Assembly: GCA_021811865.1 (NCBI GenBank)
Contig: JAKAQB010000050.1
Coordinates: 1-26,799 of the forward strand
Length of the DNA: 26,799 nt
From: Actinomycetes bacterium
GTDB taxonomy: Bacteria > Actinomycetota > Acidimicrobiia > Acidimicrobiales > Palsa-688
Direction of reading: 5' to 3'
This document shows positions 12,937-22,476 of the stretch, piece by piece (the stretch's first letter is position 1; the number at the start of each line of letters is the position of its first letter). A program made the position numbers and the translations under genes. The notes under the pieces were generated by a model that worked only from the letters and a program-made list of their open reading frames with translations, searched no databases and was not told the origin of the DNA.

Positions 12937-13761
12937 TCAGGGCGCCCCGGCCTCCTCGAGCGCCCGGCGGACGAGCACCCGGGCGAGGTGCGCCCGGTAC
13001 TCCGCCGAGGCGTTGAGGTCAGCGGGCGGCTCGAGGCCGTCGGCGGCGTGCGACGCTGCCTCCGACGCCGACGCCCCGCCGGCGAGCGCCTCCTCCACCG
13101 CCGCGGCCCGCAGCGGGACGGAACCCATGTTGACCAGACCGATGCCGGTGTGGCCGTTGCGCACAGCGGCGACACCAACGATCGCCCAGTCCTGGGCCCG
13201 GCGGTTGAACTTCTGGAACGACCAGCCGGCACCGCTCCCCTTGGGCACGGCGATCTCGGTCAGGATCTCGCCGGGCCGCAGTGCCGTCTCCAGGAAGCCC
13301 CGAAAGAACTCGTCCGCCGGCACCGACCGCTCCCCTCCCGGCCCGACGACCCGGAAGGTGGCCCCTAGGGCGAGCGCCGCCGCCGGCAGGTCCGAGGCCG
13401 GGTCGCCGTGGGCGATCGAGCCACCGATCGTGCCGCGGTGGCGCACCTGCGGGTCGCCGACCTGGCCGGCGATGTGGGCGAGGATCGGGGCGTGCTCCCG
13501 CACGATCGCATTGGTCTCCACGTCGCGGTGGCGGGTCAGCGCGCCGATGACCACGGTGTCGCCGTCCTCGCGCACGAACGACAGCTCCCGGAGCCGGCCG
13601 ATGTCGACGAGGAGCGGTGGGGCCGCCAGGCGCAGCTTCATGAGCGGCAGCAGGGAGTGGCCACCGGCGAGGAGCTTGGCGTCCTCACCGCCGTCTTGGA
13701 GCAGGCGGAGCGCCTCGTCGACGCTGCCAGCCCGGTGGTAGTCGAACGGTGCAGGTATCAC
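12937..13761 (-). CDS. coxM: FAD-binding medium subunit of a CO-dehydrogenase/xanthine-dehydrogenase-type enzyme
   Basis: The 274-residue protein carries the PCMH-type FAD-binding motifs of Cox[19 protein letters not shown] at the N-terminus, AGGHSLLPLMKLRL (residues 32-45; the first FAD pyrophosphate loop) and RHRGTIGGSIAHGDPASDLP (about 108-127; the second FAD loop). The C-terminal CO_deh_flav_C part follows (FNRRAQDWAIVGVAAV). It passes electrons from the [2Fe-2S] small subunit to an external acceptor. GTG start; its first bases overlap the coxL stop by 4 nt (GTGA), so the subunits are made in coupled fashion. It is the only medium subunit in the window although two large subunits are present. 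Confidence 0.95.
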   Translation of the reverse strand: MIPAPFDYHRAGSVDEALRLLQDGGEDAKLLAGGHSLLPLMKLRLAAPPLLVDIGRLRELSFVREDGDTVVIGALTRHRDVETNAIVREHAPILAHIAGQVGDPQVRHRGTIGGSIAHGDPASDLPAAALALGATFRVVGPGGERSVPADEFFRGFLETALRPGEILTEIAVPKGSGAGWSFQKFNRRAQDWAIVGVAAVRNGHTGIGLVNMGSVPLRAAAVEEALAGGASASEAASHAADGLEPPADLNASAEYRAHLARVLVRRALEEAGAP

Positions 13762-16160
13762 GGGCGTGCCTCCGTGCTGGTCGAGCCGCCCGCGGCGGCG
13801 GTGAGTGCGCGCCAGACCCGCTCGGGGCTGGCCGGCATGGTGATGTCGCGGATGCCGTAGGGCGATAGGGCGTCAACGACGGCGTTCATGACAGCGGGGG
13901 CAGCACCGATCGTCCCGGCCTCGCCTACCCCCTTCACCCCCAAGGGGTTGGTGGGGCTCGGCGTCACGGTGCACGCCGTCTCGAAGCTCGGGACCTCGGC
14001 CGCCGACGGCACGAGGTAGTCCAAGAGGCTGGCCGACTGCAGGTTGCCGTCCTCGTCGTAGACGGCCTCCTCCCACAGCGCCTGGGCGACCCCCTGGACG
14101 ATGCCGCCGTGGACCTGCCCCTCGACGATGAGCGGGTTGATCTGGTTGCCGCAGTCGTCGGTCGCCACGTAGCGGGCCAGCCGCACCCCGCCCGTCTCGG
14201 TGTCCACCAGGACGACGGCGATGTGCGTCCCGAACGGGAACGTGAAGTTGGGAGGGTCCCAGTGGGTTGACGCCTCGAGGTTGGGCTCCATCCCCTCCGG
14301 CAGGTTGTGGGCGGTGAACGCCTCGAATGCGAGCCCGGCGAGGGGGACGCCTTTCTCCGGAGTACCCCTGACGCTGAACGACCCCGACGCGTACTCGAGG
14401 TCCTCCTCGGCGACCTCCAGCTGGTGGGCGGCGAGCTTGCGGGCCTTGTCCAGCACCCGTTCGGTCGCCAGGTAGACGGCCGTGCCACCCACCGACAGCG
14501 ACCGCGACCCGTAGGTGTCCATCCCGTACGGCGCCATCGCCGTGTCGGAGTGCAGCACGTCGACGTCGTCAGGGCTGATGCCCAGGCGGTCGGCGACGAT
14601 CATCGACCACGACGTCTCGTGGCCCTGCCCGTGGGGGGACGTCCCGGTGACCACCTGGACCTTCCCGGTCGGCAGGACCCGCACGGTCGCCGCCTCCCAC
14701 CCGCCGGCGCTGTAGTTGAGCGAGGCGAGGACCCGCGACGGGGCGAGGCCGCACATCTCGAAGTACGAGGACAGGCCGATGCCGAGCTGGACCCGGTCGC
14801 CGCGCTCACGCCGGGCGGCCTGCTCCGCCCGTAGCTCCTCGTAGCCGACGAGCGACAGCGACGAGTCGAGGGCACCCCCGAAGTTGCCGCTGTCGTAGAC
14901 CAGGCCGGCGGCCGAGCTGTAGGGGAACCGGTCGGGCGTGATGAAGTTGCGCCGCCGGATCTCGGCGGGGTCGACGCCGACCTCGGCAGCCAGAGCGTCC
15001 ATGGCCCGCTCGATGGCATACGTCGCCTCCGGGCGGCCGGCGCCCCGGTAGGCGTCCGTCGGCGTCTTGTTGGTGAACACCGACGTGCAGGTGAAGGAAT
15101 AGGCGGGCACGTCGTAGACGCCGGAGTAGAGGAACCCCCCGAGCAGCGGGACGCCCGGGGTGACCAGCTGCAGGTAGGCCCCCATGTCGGCGACCAGGCG
15201 GACCCGCACGGCCGTCACCCTGCCGCCGGCGTCGGCCGCCAGCTCGATGTACTGCACCTGGCCCCGGCCCTGGATCGTCGCCTGGGCGGCCTCGGTCCGC
15301 TCCTCCACCCACCGCACCGGCTGGCGCAGCTTGCGGGCCAGCGCGAGGGCGACGACCTCCTCGGCGTAGACGTTGAGCTTCGAGCCGAAGCCGCCGCCGA
15401 CCGACGGGGCGATGACCCGCAGGCGGGTCTCGTCGATGCCGGCGGTGAGGGCCAGCATCACCTTCAGGATGTGGGGTATCTGCGTCGCGGAGTACACCGT
15501 GTAGTCCCCCCCAAACGGCTGCGGCACCACCACCACCCCACGGGGCTCCATGGCGGCAGGGATGAGCCGCTGCTGCACGTAGCGCTCCGAGACGGTGTGG
15601 GCGGCGCCGGCGAACGCCGTGTCGACGGCGTCCTTGTCCGGGGTCAGCTCCCAGACGTAGCTGACGTTGGTTCCGAGGTCCTCGTGGACGACTACCCGGT
15701 CGGTGACGGCGTCCTCGATGTCGACGACCGCCGGCAGCGGCTCGTAGTCGACGACCACCGCATCGGCGGCGTCCCGGGCCAGGTACTCGCTCGTCGCCAC
15801 CACCACGGCCAGGGCGTCGCCGACGTGGTTGGCCTTGCCGACGGCGAGGGGCAGGTGCGGCGGGCTCTTCATGTCGGCGGTCACCGGCCACGCGCACGGC
15901 AGCGGCGCCCAGTCGTCCTTCAACTCGGCGCCCGTGTAGGCGGCGACCACCCCGGGCATCGCCGTGGCGGCCGACAGGTCGATGTTGGTGATCCGGGCGT
16001 GCGGCGCGGTGCTGCGGACGAAGGCGAGGTGCAAAGCGCCAGGCACGTTGAGGTCGGCGACGAAGCGGGCCTCGCCGGTGAGCAGGGCCGGGTCCTCCCG
16101 GCGTCGCAGTCGCGAGCCGATCACACGGCCTCCGGCGGGGGGTGTGCCGACGGCGGTCAC
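13758..16160 (-). CDS. Molybdopterin-binding large subunit 1 (CoxL form II / xanthine dehydrogenase type)
   Basis: The 800-residue molybdenum-hydroxylase large subunit starts [20 protein letters not shown] and has Ald_Xan_dh_C-type N-terminal blocks ([20 protein letters not shown]). Mo-cofactor motifs follow: [16 protein letters not shown] (about 254-268), [18 protein letters not shown] (368-385) and [10 protein letters not shown] (511-520). The catalytic Glu is in [15 protein letters not shown] (E747). The AYRGAGR loop is the form II signature; form I CO dehydrogenase has AYxCSFR, whose Cys binds copper. CO oxidation is therefore not supported, and aldehydes, purines or other aromatic heterocycles are possible. 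The GTG start is inside the coxS stop (GTGA) and the gene overlaps coxM by 4 nt. Confidence 0.94.
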   Translation of the reverse strand: MTAVGTPPAGGRVIGSRLRRREDPALLTGEARFVADLNVPGALHLAFVRSTAPHARITNIDLSAATAMPGVVAAYTGAELKDDWAPLPCAWPVTADMKSPPHLPLAVGKANHVGDALAVVVATSEYLARDAADAVVVDYEPLPAVVDIEDAVTDRVVVHEDLGTNVSYVWELTPDKDAVDTAFAGAAHTVSERYVQQRLIPAAMEPRGVVVVPQPFGGDYTVYSATQIPHILKVMLALTAGIDETRLRVIAPSVGGGFGSKLNVYAEEVVALALARKLRQPVRWVEERTEAAQATIQGRGQVQYIELAADAGGRVTAVRVRLVADMGAYLQLVTPGVPLLGGFLYSGVYDVPAYSFTCTSVFTNKTPTDAYRGAGRPEATYAIERAMDALAAEVGVDPAEIRRRNFITPDRFPYSSAAGLVYDSGNFGGALDSSLSLVGYEELRAEQAARRERGDRVQLGIGLSSYFEMCGLAPSRVLASLNYSAGGWEAATVRVLPTGKVQVVTGTSPHGQGHETSWSMIVADRLGISPDDVDVLHSDTAMAPYGMDTYGSRSLSVGGTAVYLATERVLDKARKLAAHQLEVAEEDLEYASGSFSVRGTPEKGVPLAGLAFEAFTAHNLPEGMEPNLEASTHWDPPNFTFPFGTHIAVVLVDTETGGVRLARYVATDDCGNQINPLIVEGQVHGGIVQGVAQALWEEAVYDEDGNLQSASLLDYLVPSAAEVPSFETACTVTPSPTNPLGVKGVGEAGTIGAAPAVMNAVVDALSPYGIRDITMPASPERVWRALTAAAGGSTSTEARP

Positions 16161-16651
16161 GACCGGGCCCCCGCGCCAGCTGACCCCGCACCTGCCGGGG
16201 CCTTGGCCGCCGCCAGCACCGCCTTCACGATGTTGTGGTAGCCGGTGCAGCGGCACAGGTTGCCCTCAAGCCCCTCCCGCACCTGGGCCTCGGTGGGATC
16301 GGGGATCTCCGAGAGCAGGGAGACCGCTGCGAGCACCATGCCCGGAGTGCAGTAGCCGCACTGGAGGCCGTGGTGCTCCCGGAAGGCCTCCTGGACCGGG
16401 TGCATCCGGTCCCCGTCGGCGAGCCCTTCGATGGTGGTGATGTCCGCACCGTCCGCCTGGGCGGCGAGCATCGTGCAGGACTTGACGGACTCCCCGTCCA
16501 CCAGGACCGTGCACGCGCCGCAGGAGGACGTGTCGCAGCCGATGTTGGTTCCGGTAAGGCCGGCGACCTCCCGGAGGTAGTGGACGAGCAGGAGCCTCGG
16601 CTCGATCGTGTCGGTGCGCGCCGAGCCGTTGATGGTCATGGAGACGTCCAT
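16157..16651 (-). CDS. coxS: [2Fe-2S] small subunit of the molybdenum hydroxylase (CoxS)
   Basis: The 164-residue protein has an N-terminal plant-ferredoxin-type cluster, [13 protein letters not shown] with Cys39, 44, 47 and then Cys59, and a C-terminal helical cluster domain, [10 protein letters not shown] (Cys98, 101) and [12 protein letters not shown] (Cys133, 135). All eight ligands are present. It relays electrons from the Mo site to FAD in CoxM. The start is the ATG at 16651 with a purine-rich AAGGGGGAAG just upstream. A 12-residue Ala/Gly tail follows the family end. It sits 32 nt after large subunit 2 and overlaps large subunit 1 by 4 nt, so one small subunit is placed between two candidate partners. 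Confidence 0.96.
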   Translation of the reverse strand: MDVSMTINGSARTDTIEPRLLLVHYLREVAGLTGTNIGCDTSSCGACTVLVDGESVKSCTMLAAQADGADITTIEGLADGDRMHPVQEAFREHHGLQCGYCTPGMVLAAVSLLSEIPDPTEAQVREGLEGNLCRCTGYHNIVKAVLAAAKAPAGAGSAGAGARS

Positions 16652-16683
16652 GCTTCCCCCTTCTGTGGTGGCTGGCCCCGTTT

Positions 16684-18984
16684 CTACACGGCGCCGGCCA
16701 TGGCCCGCCAGACCCGTTCGGCGCTCGCCGGCATGTCGAGGTGGCGGACGCCTAGGTGCGCCAGGGCGTCGACCACCGCGCTCTGCACCGCCGGCGTCGA
16801 TCCGATCGTGCCCGACTCGCCGATCCCCTTGGCTCCGAGGGCGTTTAGCGGCGTCGGGGTCACCATCGCCACCAGCTCGAAGCTCGGCAGCTCGGTCGCC
16901 GAGATCATGGCGTAGTCGGCGAGGTTGGCGGTCACCGGGTTGCCGTCCTCGTCGTAGCGGACCTCCTCGAGCAGCGCCTGGGCCGCCCCCTGCGCCAAGC
17001 CGCCGTGGCGCTGCCCCTCGGCCAGGAGCGGGTTGATGATCGTGCCGGCGTCGTCGACGGCCACGATCCGCTCCAGGCGCACGGCTCCCGTCTCGCTGTC
17101 CACCTCCACCACCGCGACGTGGGCACCGAAGGGAAAGGTCGGGCCTGGAGGCGACGAGCTCCGCTCGACACTCAGGCCGGCGCCGCTGCTCGCCCCGGCC
17201 GCCTGCTGGGCGAGCGCGCTCCACGAGACGCTGACCGCCGGGGTGCCAGCGACATGGAACACGCCTTCGGCCCTGTCGAGCACCACGTCCGCAGGGGCGG
17301 CCTCCAGGGCGTCGGCGGCCCGCTTGCGGGCGTGCTCGACCAGCTCGACGGCGGCCTCGTGCACGGCCAGGCCGCCCGCCTGCAACGAGCGGGAACCCAT
17401 CGTCCCGCCACCGGAGGGGATCAGGTCCGTGTCGTTGGCGACCAGCTCGATGTCCTCGACGGGGATGCCGAGCTGCTCGGAGGCGACCATCGCCCACGCC
17501 GTGGCGTGGCCCTGCCCCTGGGGCGATGTCCCGGTGTAGACCTTGGCCCGCCCGCTCGGCAGCACCTCGACCTTCGCCCACTCGCCCGTGCCGTCGCCGT
17601 TGGTCACCTCGACGTAGGTGGAGACCCCGATGCCGAGCAACCGGTGGTCGCCGGACTCCCGCCGGCGGAGCTGCTCGGCGCGCAGCTCCTGGTACCCGGA
17701 CGCCTCGAGGGCGAGGTCGAGGGCCCGGGCATAGTCGCCGCTGTCGTAGACCGTGCCGGTCCCGTTGGTGTACGGAAAGGCGTCCTCTGCCACCAGGTTG
17801 CGCCGGCGGACGTCGGTCGGGTCCATGCCGATCTCGGCGGCGAAGAGGTCCATGGCCCGCTCGATCGCCGCCGTCGCCTCCGGCCGGCCGGCGCCGCGGT
17901 AGGCGACGATCGGGTCGGTGTTGGTCACGACCGCCTTCGAGGAGAACTCGACTCTTGCGATGGCGTAGGTGCCGCTCGTCATCATCTTGGTGAGAAAGGG
18001 CAGGAACGCTCCGATCGACGGATACGCCCCCGCATCCTGGAGGACCTCGAGGCGGTAGGCGAGCACGGTGCCGTCCCGCCGGCCGCCGATCTTCACCCGC
18101 TGCCACTGGGCACGGCCGTGGCCGAGGGAGAGCATGCTCTCCGTACGGGTCTCGGTCCAACGGACCGGACGGCCAGCGGCCCGGGCGAGCCAGGGAAGCA
18201 CGAGCTCCTCGGGGTAGAGCCCGATCTTGGCGCCGAACCCGCCACCGACATCGGGGACCACGACACGGACCTGCTCCGGTTGGAGGCCGTACAGGCCGGC
18301 GAGGGCGGCCTTGGCACCGTGGGGGTGCTGGTTGGAGGCCGAGAGGGTGAGGCGGCCGCCACCGTCGGCCCACCAGGCTGCCGCCGTCCGGACCTCGAGG
18401 GGGCAGGGTGCCACCCGCTGGTTGACGACGCGCTGCTCGACGACCACCTCGCAGCCGGCGAAGGTGTCGTCTCCGGGGGCCGCCGACAGGTCGATGGCGA
18501 CGTTGGTGCCGTGGTCGGGGAACAGGAGCGTCCCGTCGCCGGCGGCCACCTCCGGGTCGAGGACGACGGGGAGCGGCTCGTAGTCGACGACCACCGCCTC
18601 CGCCGCGTCCTCCCCCAGCTCCCGGCGCTCGGTGAGCACGGCGGCGACGATCTCGCCGACGAAGCGGACGGTCCGGTCCGCGATCGCCGGCCGGGCCATG
18701 GCCTCGGGGATGGGCGCCCCGGCGGGGATGAGCGGCAGCGGCGTCGTCCCCGCCGGCGCGCCCGGCCCCCCGGCCAGGTCCTCACCGCTGTGCACCGCCA
18801 CCACCCCCGGCATCCCGAGGGCGCCGCTCGCGTCGATCCCGACGATGCGGGCATGGGCGGAGGTAGACCGGACGAAGGTCACCCACAACGCCCCCTCGAT
18901 GGAGAGGTCGTCGCCGTAGACGCCGCCGGTAGTCAGGAACTTGGGGTCCTCCACCCGGAGGACGCGGTTGCCGAGGATGCTCAC
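16684..18984 (-). CDS. Molybdopterin-binding large subunit 2 (divergent CoxL form II paralogue)
   Basis: The 766-residue protein has the same fold as large subunit 1 but is clearly different in sequence. It reads [40 protein letters not shown] (about 245-264), [18 protein letters not shown] (359-376), [10 protein letters not shown] (490-499), [15 protein letters not shown] and [17 protein letters not shown] with the catalytic Glu at 723. It also has the form II loop. Small deletions in the first 170 residues account for its shorter length. It is the first gene of the block, starting at GTG 18984, with a good -10 hexamer 7 nt upstream and no ribosome binding site, so it may be translated from a leaderless mRNA. 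It may form an alternative enzyme with CoxS/CoxM or a mixed complex. Confidence 0.93.
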   Translation of the reverse strand: MSILGNRVLRVEDPKFLTTGGVYGDDLSIEGALWVTFVRSTSAHARIVGIDASGALGMPGVVAVHSGEDLAGGPGAPAGTTPLPLIPAGAPIPEAMARPAIADRTVRFVGEIVAAVLTERRELGEDAAEAVVVDYEPLPVVLDPEVAAGDGTLLFPDHGTNVAIDLSAAPGDDTFAGCEVVVEQRVVNQRVAPCPLEVRTAAAWWADGGGRLTLSASNQHPHGAKAALAGLYGLQPEQVRVVVPDVGGGFGAKIGLYPEELVLPWLARAAGRPVRWTETRTESMLSLGHGRAQWQRVKIGGRRDGTVLAYRLEVLQDAGAYPSIGAFLPFLTKMMTSGTYAIARVEFSSKAVVTNTDPIVAYRGAGRPEATAAIERAMDLFAAEIGMDPTDVRRRNLVAEDAFPYTNGTGTVYDSGDYARALDLALEASGYQELRAEQLRRRESGDHRLLGIGVSTYVEVTNGDGTGEWAKVEVLPSGRAKVYTGTSPQGQGHATAWAMVASEQLGIPVEDIELVANDTDLIPSGGGTMGSRSLQAGGLAVHEAAVELVEHARKRAADALEAAPADVVLDRAEGVFHVAGTPAVSVSWSALAQQAAGASSGAGLSVERSSSPPGPTFPFGAHVAVVEVDSETGAVRLERIVAVDDAGTIINPLLAEGQRHGGLAQGAAQALLEEVRYDEDGNPVTANLADYAMISATELPSFELVAMVTPTPLNALGAKGIGESGTIGSTPAVQSAVVDALAHLGVRHLDMPASAERVWRAMAGAV

Positions 18985-18991
18985 CCGGCCG

Positions 18992-18997
18992 ACACTA
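18992..18997 (-). promoter_or_regulatory. Candidate -10 element of the oxidoreductase block
   Basis: On the minus strand TAGTGT (TAnnnT) lies 7 nt upstream of the GTG start of large subunit 2, within the 50-nt gap after ftsB. The spacing fits transcription starting on the start codon. No good -35 hexamer is visible at 17-18 nt. It suggests that the block has its own promoter besides read-through from eno-ftsB. Confidence 0.4.
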
Positions 18998-19034
18998 CAG
19001 GCGCCCTTCCAGGATCAGATCCCCGTGTTCAGCT

Positions 19035-19394
19035 TCAGAGATCCCGCCACAGCTCCCACCAGGGATGGTGGCCGTGAGGATGCTTGGGGTGGCCGACCGC
19101 CCCTCCCGGGTGGGACGCCGGCGGCGGGGGCGTGGGGATCACGGCGTACGCCCGCTGGCCCGGCAGGACCAGCCCGAACTCCTCGCGTGCGATCCTCTCG
19201 AGCGTCGCCGGCTCCTGCAGGTCGGCGGCTCTGGCCCGGAGGACGGCGTTCTCGCTCTGCAGGGCAGCGATCTGGGCGTTGATGTGGGCGACCTCGCGGC
19301 GCTGGTCGAGCAGCGTGCGGGTGGGGAACACGAACAGCAGCAGCACCCCGACCGACGCCACCGACACCACCAGCAGCCAGACCGCCCGGCGCAT
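19035..19394 (-). CDS. ftsB: Septum formation initiator, FtsB/DivIC family
   Basis: This 119-residue bitopic membrane protein acts in the divisome, where FtsB/DivIC bridges FtsL and FtsQ. It shows a short basic N-terminus, one membrane helix (VWLLVVSVASVGVLLLFVF, about 5-23), a coiled coil (DQRREVAHINAQIAALQSEN, to about 60) and the conserved block ERIAREEFGLVLPGQRAYAV (about 66-85). A Pro/Gly/His-rich tail (HPKHPHGHHPWWELWRDL) follows, which is longer and more His-rich than I would expect. The ATG directly abuts the enolase stop, matching the eno-ftsB pairing of other actinobacteria. Its usual downstream partner DUF501 is displaced by about 11 kb. Confidence 0.93.
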   Translation of the reverse strand: MRRAVWLLVVSVASVGVLLLFVFPTRTLLDQRREVAHINAQIAALQSENAVLRARAADLQEPATLERIAREEFGLVLPGQRAYAVIPTPPPPASHPGGAVGHPKHPHGHHPWWELWRDL

Positions 19395-20693
<1,299 letters not shown>

Positions 20694-20700
20694 TCAGGGG

Positions 20701-20740
20701 CTTCTGGGCTGTGGGTTCTGGGCTGTGGCTTCTGGTTGAG
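20701..20740. repeat. 14-bp direct repeat in the eno leader (about 2.8 copies)
   Basis: CTTCTGGGCTGTGG (20701-20714) is followed directly by GTTCTGGGCTGTGG and by a partial third unit CTTCTGGTTGAG. It lies 14 nt upstream of the eno start codon, in the predicted 5' untranslated region. In RNA the minus-strand units are C/A-rich (CCACAGCCCAGAA), so they would stay unstructured and could bind a protein or simply reflect slippage. Confidence 0.75.
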
Positions 20741-20808
20741 ACGGTAGCCGAGTGACTCACGAGGTTGGTGTTGCCCCTGTGATTGCCGGGCCGGCCCCGC
20801 CACCGAGG

Positions 20809-20849
20809 TGTGAGTGAAAACGTCACACCCTGTGCACTTTTCACTCACA
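20809..20849 (-). terminator. Hairpin with 12-bp perfect arms after mazG, terminator or attenuator-like
   Basis: TGTGAGTGAAAA (20809-20820) and TTTTCACTCACA (20838-20849) are perfect inverted arms with a 17-nt spacer, beginning 15 nt after the mazG stop on the minus strand. The A/T ends of the arms resemble a bidirectional intrinsic terminator, though the U-run is only four and lies within the stem. An alternative 7-bp hairpin (20807-20813 with 20823-20829) uses part of the same arm and so competes with it. The stretch is conspicuously AT-richer than its surroundings. Confidence 0.5.
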
Positions 20850-20864
20850 GTTTGGAGATCCGGC

Positions 20865-22403
20865 TCAGGTCGCTCGCATTGCAGGACCGGTCGCCCCGGC
20901 CGCCTGCCAGACGGCGTCGAGCTCCGCCGGCGGGAGGGCTGCGAGGGTGTCCTGCGCCACCCCGGCGGCCGCCGCCAGCCGTTCCGCGGCCGCCACCCGG
21001 CGAGCGAAGCGGCCGGCGGCGCAGCGGAGAGCGGCCTCGGCGTCCACATCCAGCTTCCGGGCCAGGTCGACGACGCCGAAGAGCACGCCGCCGACCAGGG
21101 CGGCAACCTCCGGCTCGGTGCCGCTCCCAGCGCCGGCGCCGCCGGCGCCCGAGGCGGCCACCGCCTCCCGCAACCCGGCCAGCTCCCCCTCCAGCGCAGA
21201 CCACGCCGCGCCGGCGTCGGGCAAGTCCAGCCCGAGCGTCACCGCTCGCCGCTGCAGCTTCTCGGCCCGTGCCAACGCCGGCAGTGACAGCGGAACGCCG
21301 TCGACCACGCTGGTGCGGCCCTTCTCCCGCAGCTTGCGCTGCTCCCAACTCTCGTCGGAGGAGTCGGCCTGCACATCGCCGGCGAAGAGGTGCGGGTGGC
21401 GGGCGACCAGCTTGTCGTGGATGCCGCGCGCCACGTCCGAGAACCCGAAGCGGCCCTCCTCACCTGCCAGCTGGGCGTGGAACACGACCTGGAAGAGGAG
21501 GTCGCCGAGCTCTTCCTCCAGGTGCTCCCAGCCTTCGCCGGCCGGCAGCTCGTCGATCGCCTCCAGCACCTCGTACGACTCCTCGAGCAGGTGCCGCCGG
21601 AGGCTGGCGTGGCTCTGCGCCCGGTCCCACGGGCAGCGGGCGCGCAGCTCCCGCATGAGCTCAACCAACCTCGCCACCTCGCCGGCGACCGGCGGCGCCA
21701 ACTGCGGGATCCAGAGGGACGTGAGGTGGTCGGCTTCGACCGAGCGGTCGAGGTCGGACCACGCCACCTCCGTGACCGCTTCGTCGGGCAGGCCCAGCCG
21801 TTGGAGGAAGACAACGGGGCCCGGTTCGCCGTCCTCCTGCTCCACGGCCAGCTTGATGTCGGACAGGACCAGCCGCCGGTCGCACTGGCCGACGAGCAGG
21901 GGACCAGTGACGCCGGCCGCTTCCGTGGCGAAGCGGTGGCCGTCGACGAGGCGGACACCGGCGGCGACCGGGTCCACGCCCAGCCGAGCCCAAGCCAGGT
22001 CCAGGAACGACAGCGCTGGGAGGACCACCACCGAAACACCGCATCTGGGGCCCTCGGCGCGGAGGAGCTCGACGGTGCGTTCGGCGACGAGCGGCGACCC
22101 GGGCACGGCGTAAAGGACCTCCCCCGAGCCGGCCACCGCCCCATGGCCGGTCACCACCGACTCGCCGGCGCGGGCCGCATCGAGCAGCGTCGCGACGATC
22201 CCTCGGTACACCTCCTCCAGGGTGGCGCCGGCCTCGTACCGGCCGTCGAACGATGCGGCGCCGGCGACCAGGTGCGCACTCGGATGGCGGCAGGTCCGCA
22301 CGAACCGGAGGGCAGCGGGCACGGCGTCGATGGCCTCCCGGGTGGCGAGGCTGACCAGCCCCGGGTCGCCGGGGCCAAGGCCGACGACCACGACCCGCCG
22401 CAC
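20865..22403 (-). CDS. mazG: Nucleoside triphosphate pyrophosphohydrolase MazG with N-terminal tetrapyrrole-methylase-like domain
   Basis: The protein hydrolyses NTPs/dNTPs to monophosphates, probably to clean the nucleotide pool. The two-domain form is seen here. Residues 1 to about 220 resemble tetrapyrrole methylases (RRVVVVGLGPGDPGLVSLAT, EVLYAVPGSPLVAERTV). The MazG domain starts LVELMRELRARCPWDRAQSH and contains LLEESYEVLEAID and LEEELGDLLFQVVFHAQLA (the EExxE...ExxD metal-binding helices), then HPHLFAGDVQADSSDE, WEQRKLREKG and a second MazG-like repeat (DLARKLDVDAEAALRCAAGR). I used the GTG at 22403, which has a GAGGG upstream; the GTG at 22421 is an alternative. The frame runs further upstream but only as a shadow. 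M. tuberculosis has its mazG at the same place after mfd. Confidence 0.93.
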   Translation of the reverse strand: MRRVVVVGLGPGDPGLVSLATREAIDAVPAALRFVRTCRHPSAHLVAGAASFDGRYEAGATLEEVYRGIVATLLDAARAGESVVTGHGAVAGSGEVLYAVPGSPLVAERTVELLRAEGPRCGVSVVVLPALSFLDLAWARLGVDPVAAGVRLVDGHRFATEAAGVTGPLLVGQCDRRLVLSDIKLAVEQEDGEPGPVVFLQRLGLPDEAVTEVAWSDLDRSVEADHLTSLWIPQLAPPVAGEVARLVELMRELRARCPWDRAQSHASLRRHLLEESYEVLEAIDELPAGEGWEHLEEELGDLLFQVVFHAQLAGEEGRFGFSDVARGIHDKLVARHPHLFAGDVQADSSDESWEQRKLREKGRTSVVDGVPLSLPALARAEKLQRRAVTLGLDLPDAGAAWSALEGELAGLREAVAASGAGGAGAGSGTEPEVAALVGGVLFGVVDLARKLDVDAEAALRCAAGRFARRVAAAERLAAAAGVAQDTLAALPPAELDAVWQAAGATGPAMRAT

Positions 22404-22476
22404 CGGGCCTACCCTCGCCACGCCCCGACCCACCCGAGGCCCCTGACCGCCCACGCGTCCCAAACCCGCCGGCCGC

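Noticed and set aside
13758..16160. Form I aerobic CO dehydrogenase (true CoxL)
   Set aside because: The diagnostic AYxCSFR loop is replaced by AYRGAGR in both large subunits, which is the form II pattern.
16652..18373. Minus-strand frame continuous with coxS extending far upstream through large subunit 2
   Set aside because: The extension is an Arg/Pro/Gly-rich shadow of large subunit 2; the CoxS family begins at the ATG at 16651, which has its own ribosome binding site.
17005..19077. Very long open frame (690 codons) on the plus strand opposite large subunit 2
   Set aside because: It is the antisense shadow of a gene with strong codon bias in GC-rich DNA; its translation shows no family motif, while the minus-strand frame has every molybdenum-hydroxylase motif. 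The same applies to the plus-strand frames at 4410-5351, 9556-10872, 11842-13368 and 19065-20573.
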